This document shows positions 42,301 to 49,440 of a stretch of DNA of 64,000 nucleotides, piece after piece. How positions within the stretch are numbered: the first letter of the stretch is position 1; each line of letters starts with the position of its first letter. The translations under genes were made by a program, and so were the position numbers. Source of the DNA: a virus; IMG/VR virus record IMGVR_UViG_3300024496_000028, positions 20,125 to 84,124 of that record; one strand, given 5' to 3'. The notes beneath the pieces are model-generated. The model did no database searches, was not told the DNA's origin, and worked only from the letters and a program-made list of their open reading frames with translations.

Positions 42301-43021
42301 AACGATAGCTGCGACTAGTTCGACAGCGTTAACCGCAGGTAGGACATTGACACTAGATGTCGTAAATGCTGCTCGAACAGTTAAACTAGCTGGCAATATC
42401 GATATTGCCAATAATCTAACTACATCTGGTAATTTTGCTCTTACCTTAACGACTACAGCATCTACAAGTGTAACACTGCCAACTACGGGTACATTGGCCA
42501 CACTAGCAGGATCAGAAAGTCTAACTAACAAGAAACTTGGTAGTTTGACTTCGAATGGTATCGTAACTACTTCAGGTGGTGATGGCACCCTCAGTGTGTT
42601 GTCAACAACAGGTACCGGCAACGTTGTATTGGGATCAAACCCAACATTAGTTTCACCAACTTATGGCAATTCTAGTTCGACTTCTGATGCCGATGCTACG
42701 GTTGATGCTTCGACAACGACTTTCTATGCTTATGTCCAGAGCGCATCTGGTACAGCAAGAACTATCAATATCAGTAATCTTACAGCCGGTAGAGAAGTCA
42801 GGATCTATCTAAGAAATACTAACGCAGCTACTAAGGCTATCACGATTACAGCTAGCACTACTGCTTCTGGTTTTGCCAACGTAGCGATGGCAGGAAGTTT
42901 TGTAGGAGCCAATGCTGTAGGTCAAGTCAGTGCTAGTACAATAACTCTAGCAGCCACTAGTGGTACAGCTATGGTTACCGTGTTTAATGCCAACGGCACC
43001 ATAGCTGGTTCAGCAGTTTAA
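39332..43021 (+). CDS. Repeat-rich tail fibre/adhesin, 1229 residues
   Basis: Thr, Ala, Asn and Ser make up most of the second half. The N-terminal 450 residues are non-repetitive beta-rich domains. From about 450, repeats of roughly 60 residues share KGGD(I/L)TTxxxxFNL and INAFGAATTVxxG-like sequence. At about 836-1105 a block of about 140 residues (TSAAFDLxxxxTSSTALTAG up to TSNGIVTTSGGDGTLSV) is present twice. A final 120-residue domain follows. This is a long trimeric fibre with swappable repeat modules. Plus strand, converging on the gene at 43018 with a 4-base overlap. The opposite strand has a long open frame that is only a codon-bias shadow. Confidence 0.8.
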   Translation: MPAISTSPITFNPATAVNIGTDVITKNSHGFNNYQGVIYYNGGGTSIGGLVDGHKYYIIYLTANTFKLATTEQNAREIVPIDLLSVGSGSNHLLVADYTFPYDTAYIDTFRTVRFFHPTLPVVGSTLEAKSVRDSLNITLGAGMFVNGIDQDTGSVNINSAEYSMTVPLATTDINLSSTAGANQSITITPVRGISITRGGPQELKFESFGVTETDNLQSVTTRGNITSNTIYVKNLVVADIESSDGGLSGITISAGDNVTGTGTIGNPLLLSPDETQSSSAARTVTINFTAAGDGMLDYTAVYKVLDSIVSGSVVLQRQDPSTLIWSNLDSASGVVALQSYQISNIYSEVYNGAVNYRIIIDWTGNTGNVSYRIRVSFNPAPVTGVTMLTTDTDNQTLTLGSSGGTIYLNSRVDTNGLRIFENNIIGTNSNDDIVIDLNGTGALELRATTLKTDQTSFNLINTTATTLNIGGSATTITMGAATGTFNINNPTLTTPNLSTFNMNGANPSVSTTSTGTASVFNTNALTGNLFGAATAVNIGANSGTLTIGNPTITGTNATSLNLNGSSPSITTTSTGTVSVFNTNAVTGNLFGAATTIDIGASGGAGTLTIKNDNVVINGDLQVKGGDITTNQTSFNLIDGTATTVQAFGAATTLTFSTAGGTTTFRSDVVINQDLQIKGGDLTTNALTFNLLNTDATTINAFGAASTVNLATVGTTIEIGNSSGTTNINNNLVVDLDLQVKGGDITTDQTSFNLLNTTATTVNAFGAATTVSIGAATGTTTVNNALTASPANLNVTFSPTGTGTVTVNPATAGTINNMSIGVTTAAAGRFTTLKVKDTSAAFDLSVIPTSSTALTAGRSLTVDVINADRTVKLNGNIDLGGNLTTANALTTSGNFALTLTTTNTTNVTLPTTGTLATLAGSESLTNKKLGSLTSNGIVTTSGGDGTLSVTATTGSGSVVLGTSPTISGTSTSITNVGTFALRDTSAAFDLTIAATSSTALTAGRTLTLDVVNAARTVKLAGNIDIANNLTTSGNFALTLTTTASTSVTLPTTGTLATLAGSESLTNKKLGSLTSNGIVTTSGGDGTLSVLSTTGTGNVVLGSNPTLVSPTYGNSSSTSDADATVDASTTTFYAYVQSASGTARTINISNLTAGREVRIYLRNTNAATKAITITASTTASGFANVAMAGSFVGANAVGQVSASTITLAATSGTAMVTVFNANGTIAGSAV
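41839..42650 (+). repeat. Two direct repeats of about 420 bases inside the fibre gene
   Basis: The block starting near 41839 and the one starting near 42277 encode nearly the same protein sequence, including LATLAGSESLTNKKLGSLTS in both. DNA differs mainly at third codon positions, so the copy is old or under coding selection. Three shorter repeats around KGGD(I/L)TT begin near 41200, 41362 and 41550. Confidence 0.75.
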
Positions 43022-44226
43022 GCTACCTTAAGCAGGATAGTGTCTTCGTTGATACGTCCGTTGAGCTTGATGTCCACAGCCTTGATATCTTCCAAGAACT
43101 TGCGCAGTGCTACCTTGCCTGCTGCCTTAAACTCTTTCAACTGTTCTTCGGGTTTACGCAGAGTTTTTTGTACGCTCTTGTTCTCATCGAACCCGATGAT
43201 GGTCGTACCTTTGACACGCAGATCATTGTAAGCTGCCGCTACATATTTGCCCAACTTGCGAGTCTTGGTGTTGAACACCCAAACTTCTTGACTACCAATG
43301 ATATCCGCAGGATTGATAGACACTAGTTTGAGCTGGTCGTCAGTCTTTTTGTACTTCATCTTAGCGACCAACTTGTCCTTAGGCACAGCCTTCTTGACAC
43401 GTGGCTTGCGATTGACTTTGCCTTCTTGCTGTAGCATATCACAAGCACTGATGATCTCTTGGTAAAAATCATGAAGCTTCTTGATATTCTTTTTGCCTAA
43501 CCAAGCATATCCTTCTTTCAGCTGCTCGTCTTTGCCTGCCATAGCTTCAACGACTTCGTCGAACGGGCGTTGATAGATTTCTTTGATCACACGAGCATGA
43601 GCACCTTTACACTCTTTGCCCTTGAGTAGGTTAACGATCTTGATAGCCTTGGGGTCAAACCCTTCAGGATCCATCAAGAAGCTTTCGTGAGCATCTTCGA
43701 TTTCCTCGGTCATCTTAAACGCAGCTTCACGCAATCGATCTTGGATGCTAGGCTGAGGCGCAGTAGAAACTTCTTTCTTTTCTTCTTCGGGTTCTTTGAC
43801 GTCACGACCGCGTTCAATAGCATCTGCGATACGCTCCCGGAGAAAAATAGTTACAGGTTTAAGTTCGCCCATGGTGCCTGGAAGTTCTTCCCAATGCTTG
43901 GCTTCTTTCTCGTTGAAGTCTGGCATACCAGTACGCAGACAACGAGCGATTATAGCAGCCTGTGTTAGATTGAATCCATTGGCTGCTTTTGCCATACGGA
44001 TATCTTCTGACGAGTATTTGTTTTCTTTCATCCACGCATACAGATCAGGAAGAAGATCTGCGGTCTTGTATTCGGCATAGTAATAGGCTACAGCGTTACG
44101 GCGAAAACGGTGATACTGTTCGCCAGTCATCTTTTCCCAATCGGTCCACTTTGGATCAGGATTGGCACCTCGACGTGTGCCGGCTGATACGACAACTTTT
44201 TTGGGTTTGGCTTTAGTAACGGCCAT
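43018..44226 (-). CDS. Conserved phage protein, unknown
   Basis: 402 residues. Basic start (MAVTKAKPKKVVV) then DPKWTDWEKMTGEQYHRFRR. A helical central part has acidic linkers, and the C-terminal domain is strand-rich (EVWVFNTKTRKLGKYVAAAY, VKGTTIIGFDENKS). Found in other marine T4-like phages (from memory), where its role is unknown. The C-terminal part looks like a nucleic-acid- or ribosome-binding beta domain, but that is only impression. A perfect sigma-70 promoter precedes it, so it is probably early. Confidence 0.72.
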   Translation of the reverse strand: MAVTKAKPKKVVVSAGTRRGANPDPKWTDWEKMTGEQYHRFRRNAVAYYYAEYKTADLLPDLYAWMKENKYSSEDIRMAKAANGFNLTQAAIIARCLRTGMPDFNEKEAKHWEELPGTMGELKPVTIFLRERIADAIERGRDVKEPEEEKKEVSTAPQPSIQDRLREAAFKMTEEIEDAHESFLMDPEGFDPKAIKIVNLLKGKECKGAHARVIKEIYQRPFDEVVEAMAGKDEQLKEGYAWLGKKNIKKLHDFYQEIISACDMLQQEGKVNRKPRVKKAVPKDKLVAKMKYKKTDDQLKLVSINPADIIGSQEVWVFNTKTRKLGKYVAAAYNDLRVKGTTIIGFDENKSVQKTLRKPEEQLKEFKAAGKVALRKFLEDIKAVDIKLNGRINEDTILLKVA

Positions 44227-44260
44227 CTATTGCTCCTATGCTGTGTTTAACAATACTATT

Positions 44261-44289
44261 ATTATATGCTCAAATGATAGTGCTGTCAA
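44261..44289 (-). promoter_or_regulatory. Sigma-70 promoter, consensus
   Basis: TTGACA, 17-base spacer, TATAAT: perfect -35, spacing and -10. Thirty-four bases upstream of the ATG at 44226, with AGGAG before the start. Confidence 0.85.
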
Positions 44290-44292
44290 CCA

Positions 44293-44448
44293 CTACCAAT
44301 GGCGTATGACCCCTGCTATGATAAAAGCATTGGTAATTATATAGCATAATATTATTAAAGTCCTAATCAAGGCTACTATATCGGCTTCTTTGTCTGTCTT
44401 GCCCGATTTTTCACCTAATGCTTTAGCCCAAAGTCTCCAAAATTTCAA
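44293..44448 (-). CDS. Small membrane protein, conserved in phages
   Basis: 51 residues from a TTG start with GTGAGG five bases before it; a longer reading to 44487 lies inside the upstream gene. LKFWRLWAKALGEKSGKTD then KEADIVALIRT and a membrane helix LIILCYIITNAFIIAGVI. The KFWRLWxxALGEK and EADxVAxIRT motifs mark a family of tiny membrane proteins in T4-like phages (from memory). Role unknown. Confidence 0.7.
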   Translation of the reverse strand: MKFWRLWAKALGEKSGKTDKEADIVALIRTLIILCYIITNAFIIAGVIRHW

Positions 44449-44780
44449 TACAACCTCACTGTATCTTCTTCGATAGGACCTCTCCAAACGATAGCTTTGA
44501 TGCTTTCCAAATCACTGACTGGATTTAATTCCAAATCAATTTGAAGTTGATCTGAGAGATAAGGGTCCATTTCACCATCACCATCGATATGAAATAGCAA
44601 TTCTACTTCGCTAGATTCATCAAAACTTCCAGCTTGGATGACATCTCCTACAGCATAAATGCCTATCAATAGTTCTCCCTCTAGGGAATCTTCTGCGATA
44701 TTTCTTATAGCTTTAATGTTGGCTCGCAATCTTTCCAACACATGCTTTCTGTAACCGTCGTCGATAATCATATCAGTCAT
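44445..44780 (-). CDS. Acidic phage protein, unknown
   Basis: 111 residues, strongly acidic: helix YRKHVLERLRANIKAIRNIA followed by strands ELLIGIYAVGDVIQAGSF and VELLFHIDGDGEM. The G-D/S-x-x-Q-A-G-S-F segment followed by an acidic strand recalls small nucleotidyltransferase folds, but the usual GS and DxD are not convincingly present. It overlaps the next gene by 4 bases and the upstream one by 8. Unknown function. Confidence 0.65.
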   Translation of the reverse strand: MTDMIIDDGYRKHVLERLRANIKAIRNIAEDSLEGELLIGIYAVGDVIQAGSFDESSEVELLFHIDGDGEMDPYLSDQLQIDLELNPVSDLESIKAIVWRGPIEEDTVRLY

Positions 44781-45297
44781 CGTTATCTAGGACAACCCAT
44801 CCTAGCTTTTTCAGATCCTCCTTGATTTCATCAGTTACTACGCTTTCTGCCACATATCCTTTTGTGCCATCTTCGTCACCATTACCCAGACCATCACCGA
44901 TACCAGAACAGTACCAGTCAATGTAATCTCCTTGCTGTCGCATGTCTGCGATGATGCCGCCCGCATACCTCCATGAGCAACTCCAAGACTGTTCTTTTAG
45001 GATTGGCAGTACATCTAGTTTTTGGAAATCATTATTACACATGGCAGCATAAAGATTTTGAGAATAAGTTTCGCTAGCACGAGCTTTTTCTAAAATCCAA
45101 TCAGTGGTTAGGAGATCGTATTCCATGTTGTTGACACGGCTTTCTGGATCGTCAAACTTGTGCTTATGATCTTCTAAGATTTGTTGGAAGTAATCTAGAT
45201 AAGCTTCGTTAGGCTTTTCTCCCTTTTCTTCCATACGTTTGATATAACCATCTTTTTGGAAGGTATGCCTATGCGGGCTCTTGCTTGGGTCACTCAT
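44773..45297 (-). CDS. Conserved T4-like phage protein, unknown
   Basis: 174 residues from the ATG at 45297, two bases after the upstream stop; a TTG at 45309 would overlap it. SDPSKSPHRHTFQKDGYIKR, then DYLLTTDWILEKARA-type helix, SWSCSWRYAGGIIADMR and WYCSGIGDGLGNGDEDG. Very recognisable and conserved among marine T4-like phages (from memory), yet without known role. Cys and Trp richness and the RYAGGIIADMRxxGDYIDWYCSG segment suggest a binding domain. Early operon context. Confidence 0.75.
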   Translation of the reverse strand: MSDPSKSPHRHTFQKDGYIKRMEEKGEKPNEAYLDYFQQILEDHKHKFDDPESRVNNMEYDLLTTDWILEKARASETYSQNLYAAMCNNDFQKLDVLPILKEQSWSCSWRYAGGIIADMRQQGDYIDWYCSGIGDGLGNGDEDGTKGYVAESVVTDEIKEDLKKLGWVVLDNDD

Positions 45298-45299
45298 GA

Positions 45300-45773
45300 T
45301 CAGACGCAATCTTGTTCGCTAGCTGCTCTTACAGCTTCAACGTTTTCCTTTTTAGATTGTCTTTGTTTTTTAAATTCTTTTACATCTGCTACAGCAGATT
45401 TAAGTGTTTCTGCGTAGTTCAATGCCTGTTGTTCAGTCATGATGATAGTAGCCTGATATTTGATATGACCTTTAGTCAATACTTGCCATACTAGTTTAAA
45501 TCGACGATACCAATCATTAAACAGTCCAACGAAGAACCAATGTATATTCTGATAGATTTCGTTATTGATATCATAACGAGTTTCTAATTTTTGTGACCAG
45601 TAATCGGTAGTTTGTTCTGTATGAGTATGAACAGTGACGCCAGTATCTTCGGATTCAACCCAGATGTGATGAGAATGATCGCTGTCCCCGCACTCGCAGG
45701 TTACGGTGTAGTTTTTAGCATCACCGTAATCTCTGTTGATCAAAATACCTTCAGCTGGCTTTTGTGCTTTCAT
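45300..45773 (-). CDS. Conserved phage protein, unknown
   Basis: 157 residues. The N-terminal half is strand-rich with CECGDSDHSHHIWVESED, a Cys/His cluster that could bind metal. Then come an aromatic stretch (IHWFFVGLFNDWYRRFKLVW) and a helical Lys/Glu-rich tail. Related proteins in other phages keep the CxCxxxDHSHH segment (from memory). Four-base overlap with the upstream acidic gene. Function unknown. Confidence 0.7.
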   Translation of the reverse strand: MKAQKPAEGILINRDYGDAKNYTVTCECGDSDHSHHIWVESEDTGVTVHTHTEQTTDYWSQKLETRYDINNEIYQNIHWFFVGLFNDWYRRFKLVWQVLTKGHIKYQATIIMTEQQALNYAETLKSAVADVKEFKKQRQSKKENVEAVRAASEQDCV

Positions 45774-46021
45774 TGTAGATTCCTCGGTGGTAGATCATCA
45801 AATCCTAACGACCTCATAAGGCGAATCTGTTCTTCTTCGCTCATGTCATCAAAGAGGTCATCATCCATTGGACGACCCATAGATTCGATTTCTTCACGAG
45901 TCTTGCCTTCGAACATGGCTTTGACTTCTGCGATCAACTCGTCAAGTTCTTCTTGTGTGCCTTCGAATCCATCAAAAGCACCGGGAGCAAATTCCACTTT
46001 CATTTTCTTTTCTTCGGTCAT
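45770..46021 (-). CDS. Short acidic phage protein, unknown
   Basis: 83 residues, about a third Asp or Glu, with little hydrophobic core (VKAMFEGKTREEIESMGRPM, DDDLFDDMSEEEQ). Such acidic mini-proteins in phages can act as DNA mimics or inhibitors of host enzymes; this is only a possibility here. It overlaps both neighbours by 4 bases, in the operon behind the promoter at 47251. Confidence 0.65.
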   Translation of the reverse strand: MTEEKKMKVEFAPGAFDGFEGTQEELDELIAEVKAMFEGKTREEIESMGRPMDDDLFDDMSEEEQIRLMRSLGFDDLPPRNLQ

Positions 46022-46236
46022 TGTAAAATAGGTCCTGCGAATGTTTTCACTTTGTCTTTACAGTTTACGATGTTTTCTACCATGCTGTCAAACTCGTCTG
46101 GTTTTAACGCAGTCTTATAGATGCTCAAAGCCTGTGCCATCATGACACCTGCGATAGCCATGGCAGAATATTCTCCAGCCATTTTGTCTGTGAATTTCAA
46201 ATATTCAACATAGACATTTTCTAATTTATCATCCAT
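46018..46236 (-). CDS. Short helical phage protein, unknown
   Basis: 72 residues, helical throughout: YVEYLKFTDKMAGEYSAMAI, AGVMMAQALSIYKTAL and DSMVENIVNCKDKVKTF. The second helix is Ala/Met-rich and could pack in a dimer. Conserved beside its neighbours in related phages (from memory). It overlaps by 8 and 4 bases with neighbours. No function assigned. Confidence 0.65.
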   Translation of the reverse strand: MDDKLENVYVEYLKFTDKMAGEYSAMAIAGVMMAQALSIYKTALKPDEFDSMVENIVNCKDKVKTFAGPILQ

Positions 46237-46420
46237 TGTTTCTAACCTTTAGTTGTTGGTCTCTGAATTTACTTCTAACGAACCATTTATACATTTGCCA
46301 ATATTGGCTCATAGTTAATTTTGGTTCGTTGAACACGTCATGTTCTTCGCAATTGGCCATATAAAATTGATGTACCCAAAGTCTGAAGAATGAAGGTTTT
46401 TTCTTTTCAGTTAAGTCCAT
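46229..46420 (-). CDS. Short aromatic-rich phage protein, unknown
   Basis: 63 residues with many Trp, Phe, Tyr and basic residues (SFFRLWVHQFYMANCEEHD, MSQYWQMYKWFVRSKF). It starts within the end of the 271-residue gene (10-base overlap) and ends within the next gene. Probably a small partner of its larger neighbour, which is also rich in Trp. Unknown function. Confidence 0.65.
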   Translation of the reverse strand: MDLTEKKKPSFFRLWVHQFYMANCEEHDVFNEPKLTMSQYWQMYKWFVRSKFRDQQLKVRNNG

Positions 46421-47226
46421 AGGCTTTGACGGATTTTAATTAAACGGATCATCATCGCTTCATCTTCTTGTTCGTATTTGCGTTCTAATTTGTGTAATAC
46501 GTCAAGTGCTTTGCGAGATTCAGCTTTTTCCTTTTTGTTCTCATCTTCTGGAAAAATTTCGTCGGGATACTTTACACGACGACGTTCGCAGATAGCTGAC
46601 CAACCGCTGACATCATATGGATCTGGACGTTGTGGACGTTCGTACTTCCACCATTTATAAAGGATTTCGATTTCCTTTGCGGCTTCTGCTTGTGCTGTAG
46701 GAACAGCTTCATGCTTCTTATCTTCGTCCAAAAACTCTGCGTTGGTTAATGTTTTGGCCCAATTGAGATACTCCATGGCAGCTTCTTCACAGCGCCAGTT
46801 GCGATACCATCGACGCCACCAAGGATAGCTATACTTTTTACGTGCTTCATCGCTCCAAAGACAATTAGACCATGCTAGTTCGATTTCGACGAAGTCAACA
46901 AGTTCATTAAAGAGACATGGCAAAAAGCGATTACCCACATCACACCAACTACCAGGTTTGATATCACGACCATGAGCAGTGAGGCAATGAGTACGAGTAA
47001 TCCAACGGTTGTTGATATAATAGCGGACATCATTAATCCTATCAGGAACAAACATCCAAACATCTTGGATGTAATCGAGACCTTCTTCGGCAATCCAATA
47101 GCGGACAGGATGCTTGGCTTTGGCTTCCTTTTTCCAAGTAGCCCAACCTTTAGAAGTTTCGGCAGATGGCTTCATAGTACCACGAAGCCAATCAGCAAAT
47201 TTTGAACAGGTCCAATAGTTACGCAT
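46411..47226 (-). CDS. Trp-rich conserved phage protein, unknown
   Basis: 271 residues with unusually many Trp (WTCSKFADWLRGT, ARKKYSYPWWRRWYRNWRC). DRINDVRYYINNRWITRTHC and RDIKPGSWCDVGNRFL follow, the latter recalling a segment that anchors other phage proteins. A charged helical tail ends it. First gene of an early operon of seven small genes (to 44293), directly behind a perfect sigma-70 promoter. Conserved in marine T4-like phages (from memory), role unknown. Confidence 0.72.
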   Translation of the reverse strand: MRNYWTCSKFADWLRGTMKPSAETSKGWATWKKEAKAKHPVRYWIAEEGLDYIQDVWMFVPDRINDVRYYINNRWITRTHCLTAHGRDIKPGSWCDVGNRFLPCLFNELVDFVEIELAWSNCLWSDEARKKYSYPWWRRWYRNWRCEEAAMEYLNWAKTLTNAEFLDEDKKHEAVPTAQAEAAKEIEILYKWWKYERPQRPDPYDVSGWSAICERRRVKYPDEIFPEDENKKEKAESRKALDVLHKLERKYEQEDEAMMIRLIKIRQSLWT

Positions 47227-47250
47227 CTTTGAGTCCTTTATCTAATTTAG

Positions 47251-47279
47251 ATTATAGAGCAAATTACTTATACTGTCAA
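47251..47279 (-). promoter_or_regulatory. Sigma-70 promoter, consensus
   Basis: TTGACA, 17-base spacer, TATAAT, 24 bases before the ATG at 47226. Perfect match in both hexamers; the -35 overlaps the stop of the oxygenase gene at 47276. Confidence 0.85.
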
Positions 47280-47851
47280 CCTATTTCTTTGATATATTTG
47301 GTGTTAAAACTGACCGTTATTCTAGATTCAGTTTGGTTTGGAAGTGTGCTATGTTCTAACCAACTAGGAAATAAAACCAGTTGTCCAGTGTAACAGGGCA
47401 TCACCCAAAAATTGCTGTTGATGTCATTCACCTTTTCTGCGAATTCATACATACGCATAGGAGCCAGCGGACTGTGTAATCTTAATCCAACACTACCAGG
47501 ATCTGCCTTGACATAAAAGGCACCTGATATCACACTCAACTCATGTCTGTGAGCATTGACTCTACCTCCCTGTCCTAGAATATTAAACCACGATCCAGTT
47601 ATCTTTACTTTTCTAAGTCCCAGCAGTTCGGTATAGTTGTCGACTTCTACCTGTATTCTTTTTTTCAAACCTTCTAGTTTGATGTCATCTAACACATTGA
47701 TATATGTACCATAACTACTAGGTGATTCGTCGACTAGACTATGTGGGTTAGTTTTTTGTCTTTCTATAATTTTTAAAAGCACAGGAATATCTAAATCTTT
47801 GCTAAAATCAGATGTAGCTACTACTGTTGGGAAAAGAGCCTGTGGAGTCAT
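47276..47851 (-). CDS. 2OG-Fe(II) oxygenase-like protein
   Basis: 191 residues. Jelly-roll dioxygenase: GSWFNILGQGGRVNAHRHEL gives the first metal His (NAHRHELSVISGAFYV) and GQLVLFPSWLEHSTLPNQTE with TESRITVSFN supplies the distal His and the 2-oxoglutarate Arg. This pattern matches the putative 2OG-Fe(II) oxygenase subfamily common in marine phages (2OG-FeII_Oxy_5 type, from memory). The second metal ligand is not the usual HxD, so one position is uncertain. It hydroxylates or oxidises an unknown substrate. Overlaps the upstream gene by 4 bases. Confidence 0.82.
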   Translation of the reverse strand: MTPQALFPTVVATSDFSKDLDIPVLLKIIERQKTNPHSLVDESPSSYGTYINVLDDIKLEGLKKRIQVEVDNYTELLGLRKVKITGSWFNILGQGGRVNAHRHELSVISGAFYVKADPGSVGLRLHSPLAPMRMYEFAEKVNDINSNFWVMPCYTGQLVLFPSWLEHSTLPNQTESRITVSFNTKYIKEIG

Positions 47852-48228
47852 ATCTTTCTTTGATATCCTGCTAGATTCAATAGCATGGAATACTGTTCGT
47901 AGGCTTTTTTGACAGCTTCGTTTGTATTCCTAAAATTTCTTTCTTCACGTTCTTTTTCCATCAGCATATCGAACATGTCTTTGCCCTGTCCGTGTTCTCT
48001 AGCACGGAAAAACATTTCTTCCATTTCTACTAGAGTCTTTAAACGGCTTTCGGGAATCTGTACTGTGTACAATCTTTCTTCATAAAATTCCGAAGCGATA
48101 TCGATAACATCGGCATCGAGCGGATATGCGAAAAAATTAGGACGCCTATATCTCTGTGTGCGATTCTGATCGTTCAAGATTTGAACTTCGTAATGTTCGC
48201 AGAATTTTCTCAGTTTATCTTTTTCCAT
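47848..48228 (-). CDS. Helical phage protein, unknown
   Basis: 126 residues. Basic opening (MEKDKLRKFCEHYEVQIL, RTQRYRRPNFFAYPL), then charged helices with VEMEEMFFRAREHGQGKDMF. It ends VKKAYEQYSMLLNLAG, a motif also present (KKAYENYKLLEKL) in the protein encoded at 48781-49197, so the two may share a partner. It sits between two oxygenase genes, overlapping each (4 and 14 bases). Confidence 0.65.
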   Translation of the reverse strand: MEKDKLRKFCEHYEVQILNDQNRTQRYRRPNFFAYPLDADVIDIASEFYEERLYTVQIPESRLKTLVEMEEMFFRAREHGQGKDMFDMLMEKEREERNFRNTNEAVKKAYEQYSMLLNLAGYQRKI

Positions 48229-48784
48229 TTGAAGTGTGTAGATCGTAGTTTACGATACAACGAGGGCCTTTCTTAGGTATACCACCTCCGTGTAGTATAC
48301 GGCCATCGAAGATCACGACTCTTCCTTTCTTTGGGCTGACACGTTTGATGATGTTTTTACCTGATTGATCAAAGAACACAGTATCGCCATCTGCGTCGTT
48401 GACGTAGTAAATTACCACAGTATGCTCACCAGGATAATCTACATGCGGAGCATAATGATCTAATTCTGTATCGTATGGCAATGTTATAAAAACTCTTGCT
48501 ACAGGTATACTGTTTATGATAAGATTATTTTCTTGGCAAACTGCCATGGGCACTAGACCGAAGTTATCCATGTGAGTAGAAGTCGCTGTGCTCGATTTAA
48601 GGATGTGTACGAAACTCAGCGGAGCATAAGATCGTTCATCTTCCTTTGCTGTGGTTTCGTACTTACATCTAAAATCTACTGCGGGATGTATGAGCTGATC
48701 ACCTGACTTACCTAAACAGATCATCTCTAGATAATCCTGTAAGTGTTGAGGTATCAGATCATCATAGACTCTTAATAACATCAC
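48215..48784 (-). CDS. 2OG-Fe(II) oxygenase, prolyl-4-hydroxylase type
   Basis: 189 residues. HYAPHVDYPGEHTVVIYYVN carries the HxD metal pair (PHVDYP) and the double strand after it; GRVVIFDGRILHGGGIPKKG gives the distal His; PRCIVNYDLH the 2-oxoglutarate Arg. This is the P4H-type arrangement, complete. Phage P4H-like proteins are common in marine phages; substrates are unknown, with proposals including proteins and nucleic-acid bases. Part of an early-type operon with another oxygenase. Confidence 0.9.
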   Translation of the reverse strand: MMLLRVYDDLIPQHLQDYLEMICLGKSGDQLIHPAVDFRCKYETTAKEDERSYAPLSFVHILKSSTATSTHMDNFGLVPMAVCQENNLIINSIPVARVFITLPYDTELDHYAPHVDYPGEHTVVIYYVNDADGDTVFFDQSGKNIIKRVSPKKGRVVIFDGRILHGGGIPKKGPRCIVNYDLHTSNGKR

Positions 48785-49197
48785 TTATCTTTTTCTTCTT
48801 GGCAAAGTTTTTCTAGCAATTTGTAATTCTCGTAAGCCTTTTTTAATGCTGCGAATTTTTCTAATTTCTCTGGATCAGGATCCATTAAAATAGCTAGACG
48901 GTCTTCCATCTTTTCTAAAAGTTTCATCAGACTATGACCTTTGATTTTTACATCGCCATCAAACTCGGCATCGCCTGTTACCTTTATTGAACTACCATTA
49001 CTGCCAGTGGTATAGATAGGAGAAGTAGTCCATGTTGTTCCGCTACTATACGTGTAAGGGCTATTACCACTACCTATAGTAACATTTCCAATCGGTATAG
49101 TAGTAATACCTCCGACAGTAGCACCAGCAGTAGTGTAGGTAGTGCTACCGGTAGCACCACTACCGACTGTGATAGTATTTGGGTAACATGTGCTCAT
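48781..49197 (-). CDS. Repeat-rich protein with helical C-terminal cassette (structural)
   Basis: 138 residues. First half is a Gly/Thr/Ser/Ile repeat (TGSTTYTTAGATVGGITTIP, IGNVTIGSGNSPYTYSSG) resembling fibre shaft. The second half, SIKVTGDAEFDGDVKIKGHS then LMKLLEKMEDRLAILMDPDP, is a cassette seen in many marine T4-like structural proteins (from memory). Four-base overlap with the oxygenase gene downstream, odd for a structural gene and suggesting that the oxygenase could act on the virion. Inference. Confidence 0.7.
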   Translation of the reverse strand: MSTCYPNTITVGSGATGSTTYTTAGATVGGITTIPIGNVTIGSGNSPYTYSSGTTWTTSPIYTTGSNGSSIKVTGDAEFDGDVKIKGHSLMKLLEKMEDRLAILMDPDPEKLEKFAALKKAYENYKLLEKLCQEEKDK

Positions 49198-49207
49198 GTC
49201 GTCTTGT

Positions 49208-49399
49208 TTACTTTGCCTTAGCTTCTTTGCGGGCGTTCTTTTCTGCCGTGATTTCGTTACGGCGTGCCTTGATCAACTTGCTAAGTTCTGCTAGTGCCTT
49301 GCGAGCACGAGTACCTGCGGCACCATTGCCTGCGGTGAACTTGTCATCTTCTGCTTTCCATGCTGTTACTGCTTCTGTGATTTGATTTACTGTTGACAT
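49208..49399 (-). CDS. Small basic histone-H1-like phage protein
   Basis: 63 residues. VTAWKAEDDKFTAGNGAAGT, RARKALAELSKLIKARRNEI matches a family of tiny helical basic proteins (similar to Hc1-like histone H1 pieces, with the GTRARKAL signature, from memory) common in marine phages and bacteria. Probably binds DNA. Its ATG lies 41 bases from the tRNA-like element upstream; SD AAGGAA. Confidence 0.72.
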   Translation of the reverse strand: MSTVNQITEAVTAWKAEDDKFTAGNGAAGTRARKALAELSKLIKARRNEITAEKNARKEAKAK

Positions 49400-49440
49400 A
49401 ATTTTTCCTTAAGTTATGTGTATCTACTTATAGTAGTAAT

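Noticed and set aside
40693-42621. 642-codon open frame opposite the fibre gene
   Set aside because: It lies antisense to a Thr/Ala-rich repeat gene whose codon bias opens the opposite strand. The translation is a Val/Pro/Leu/Ala repeat without RBS or family match.
41191-42650. CRISPR array or DNA-level tandem repeat
   Set aside because: The repeats are in frame, encode fibre modules and differ at third positions; there are no regular short spacers.
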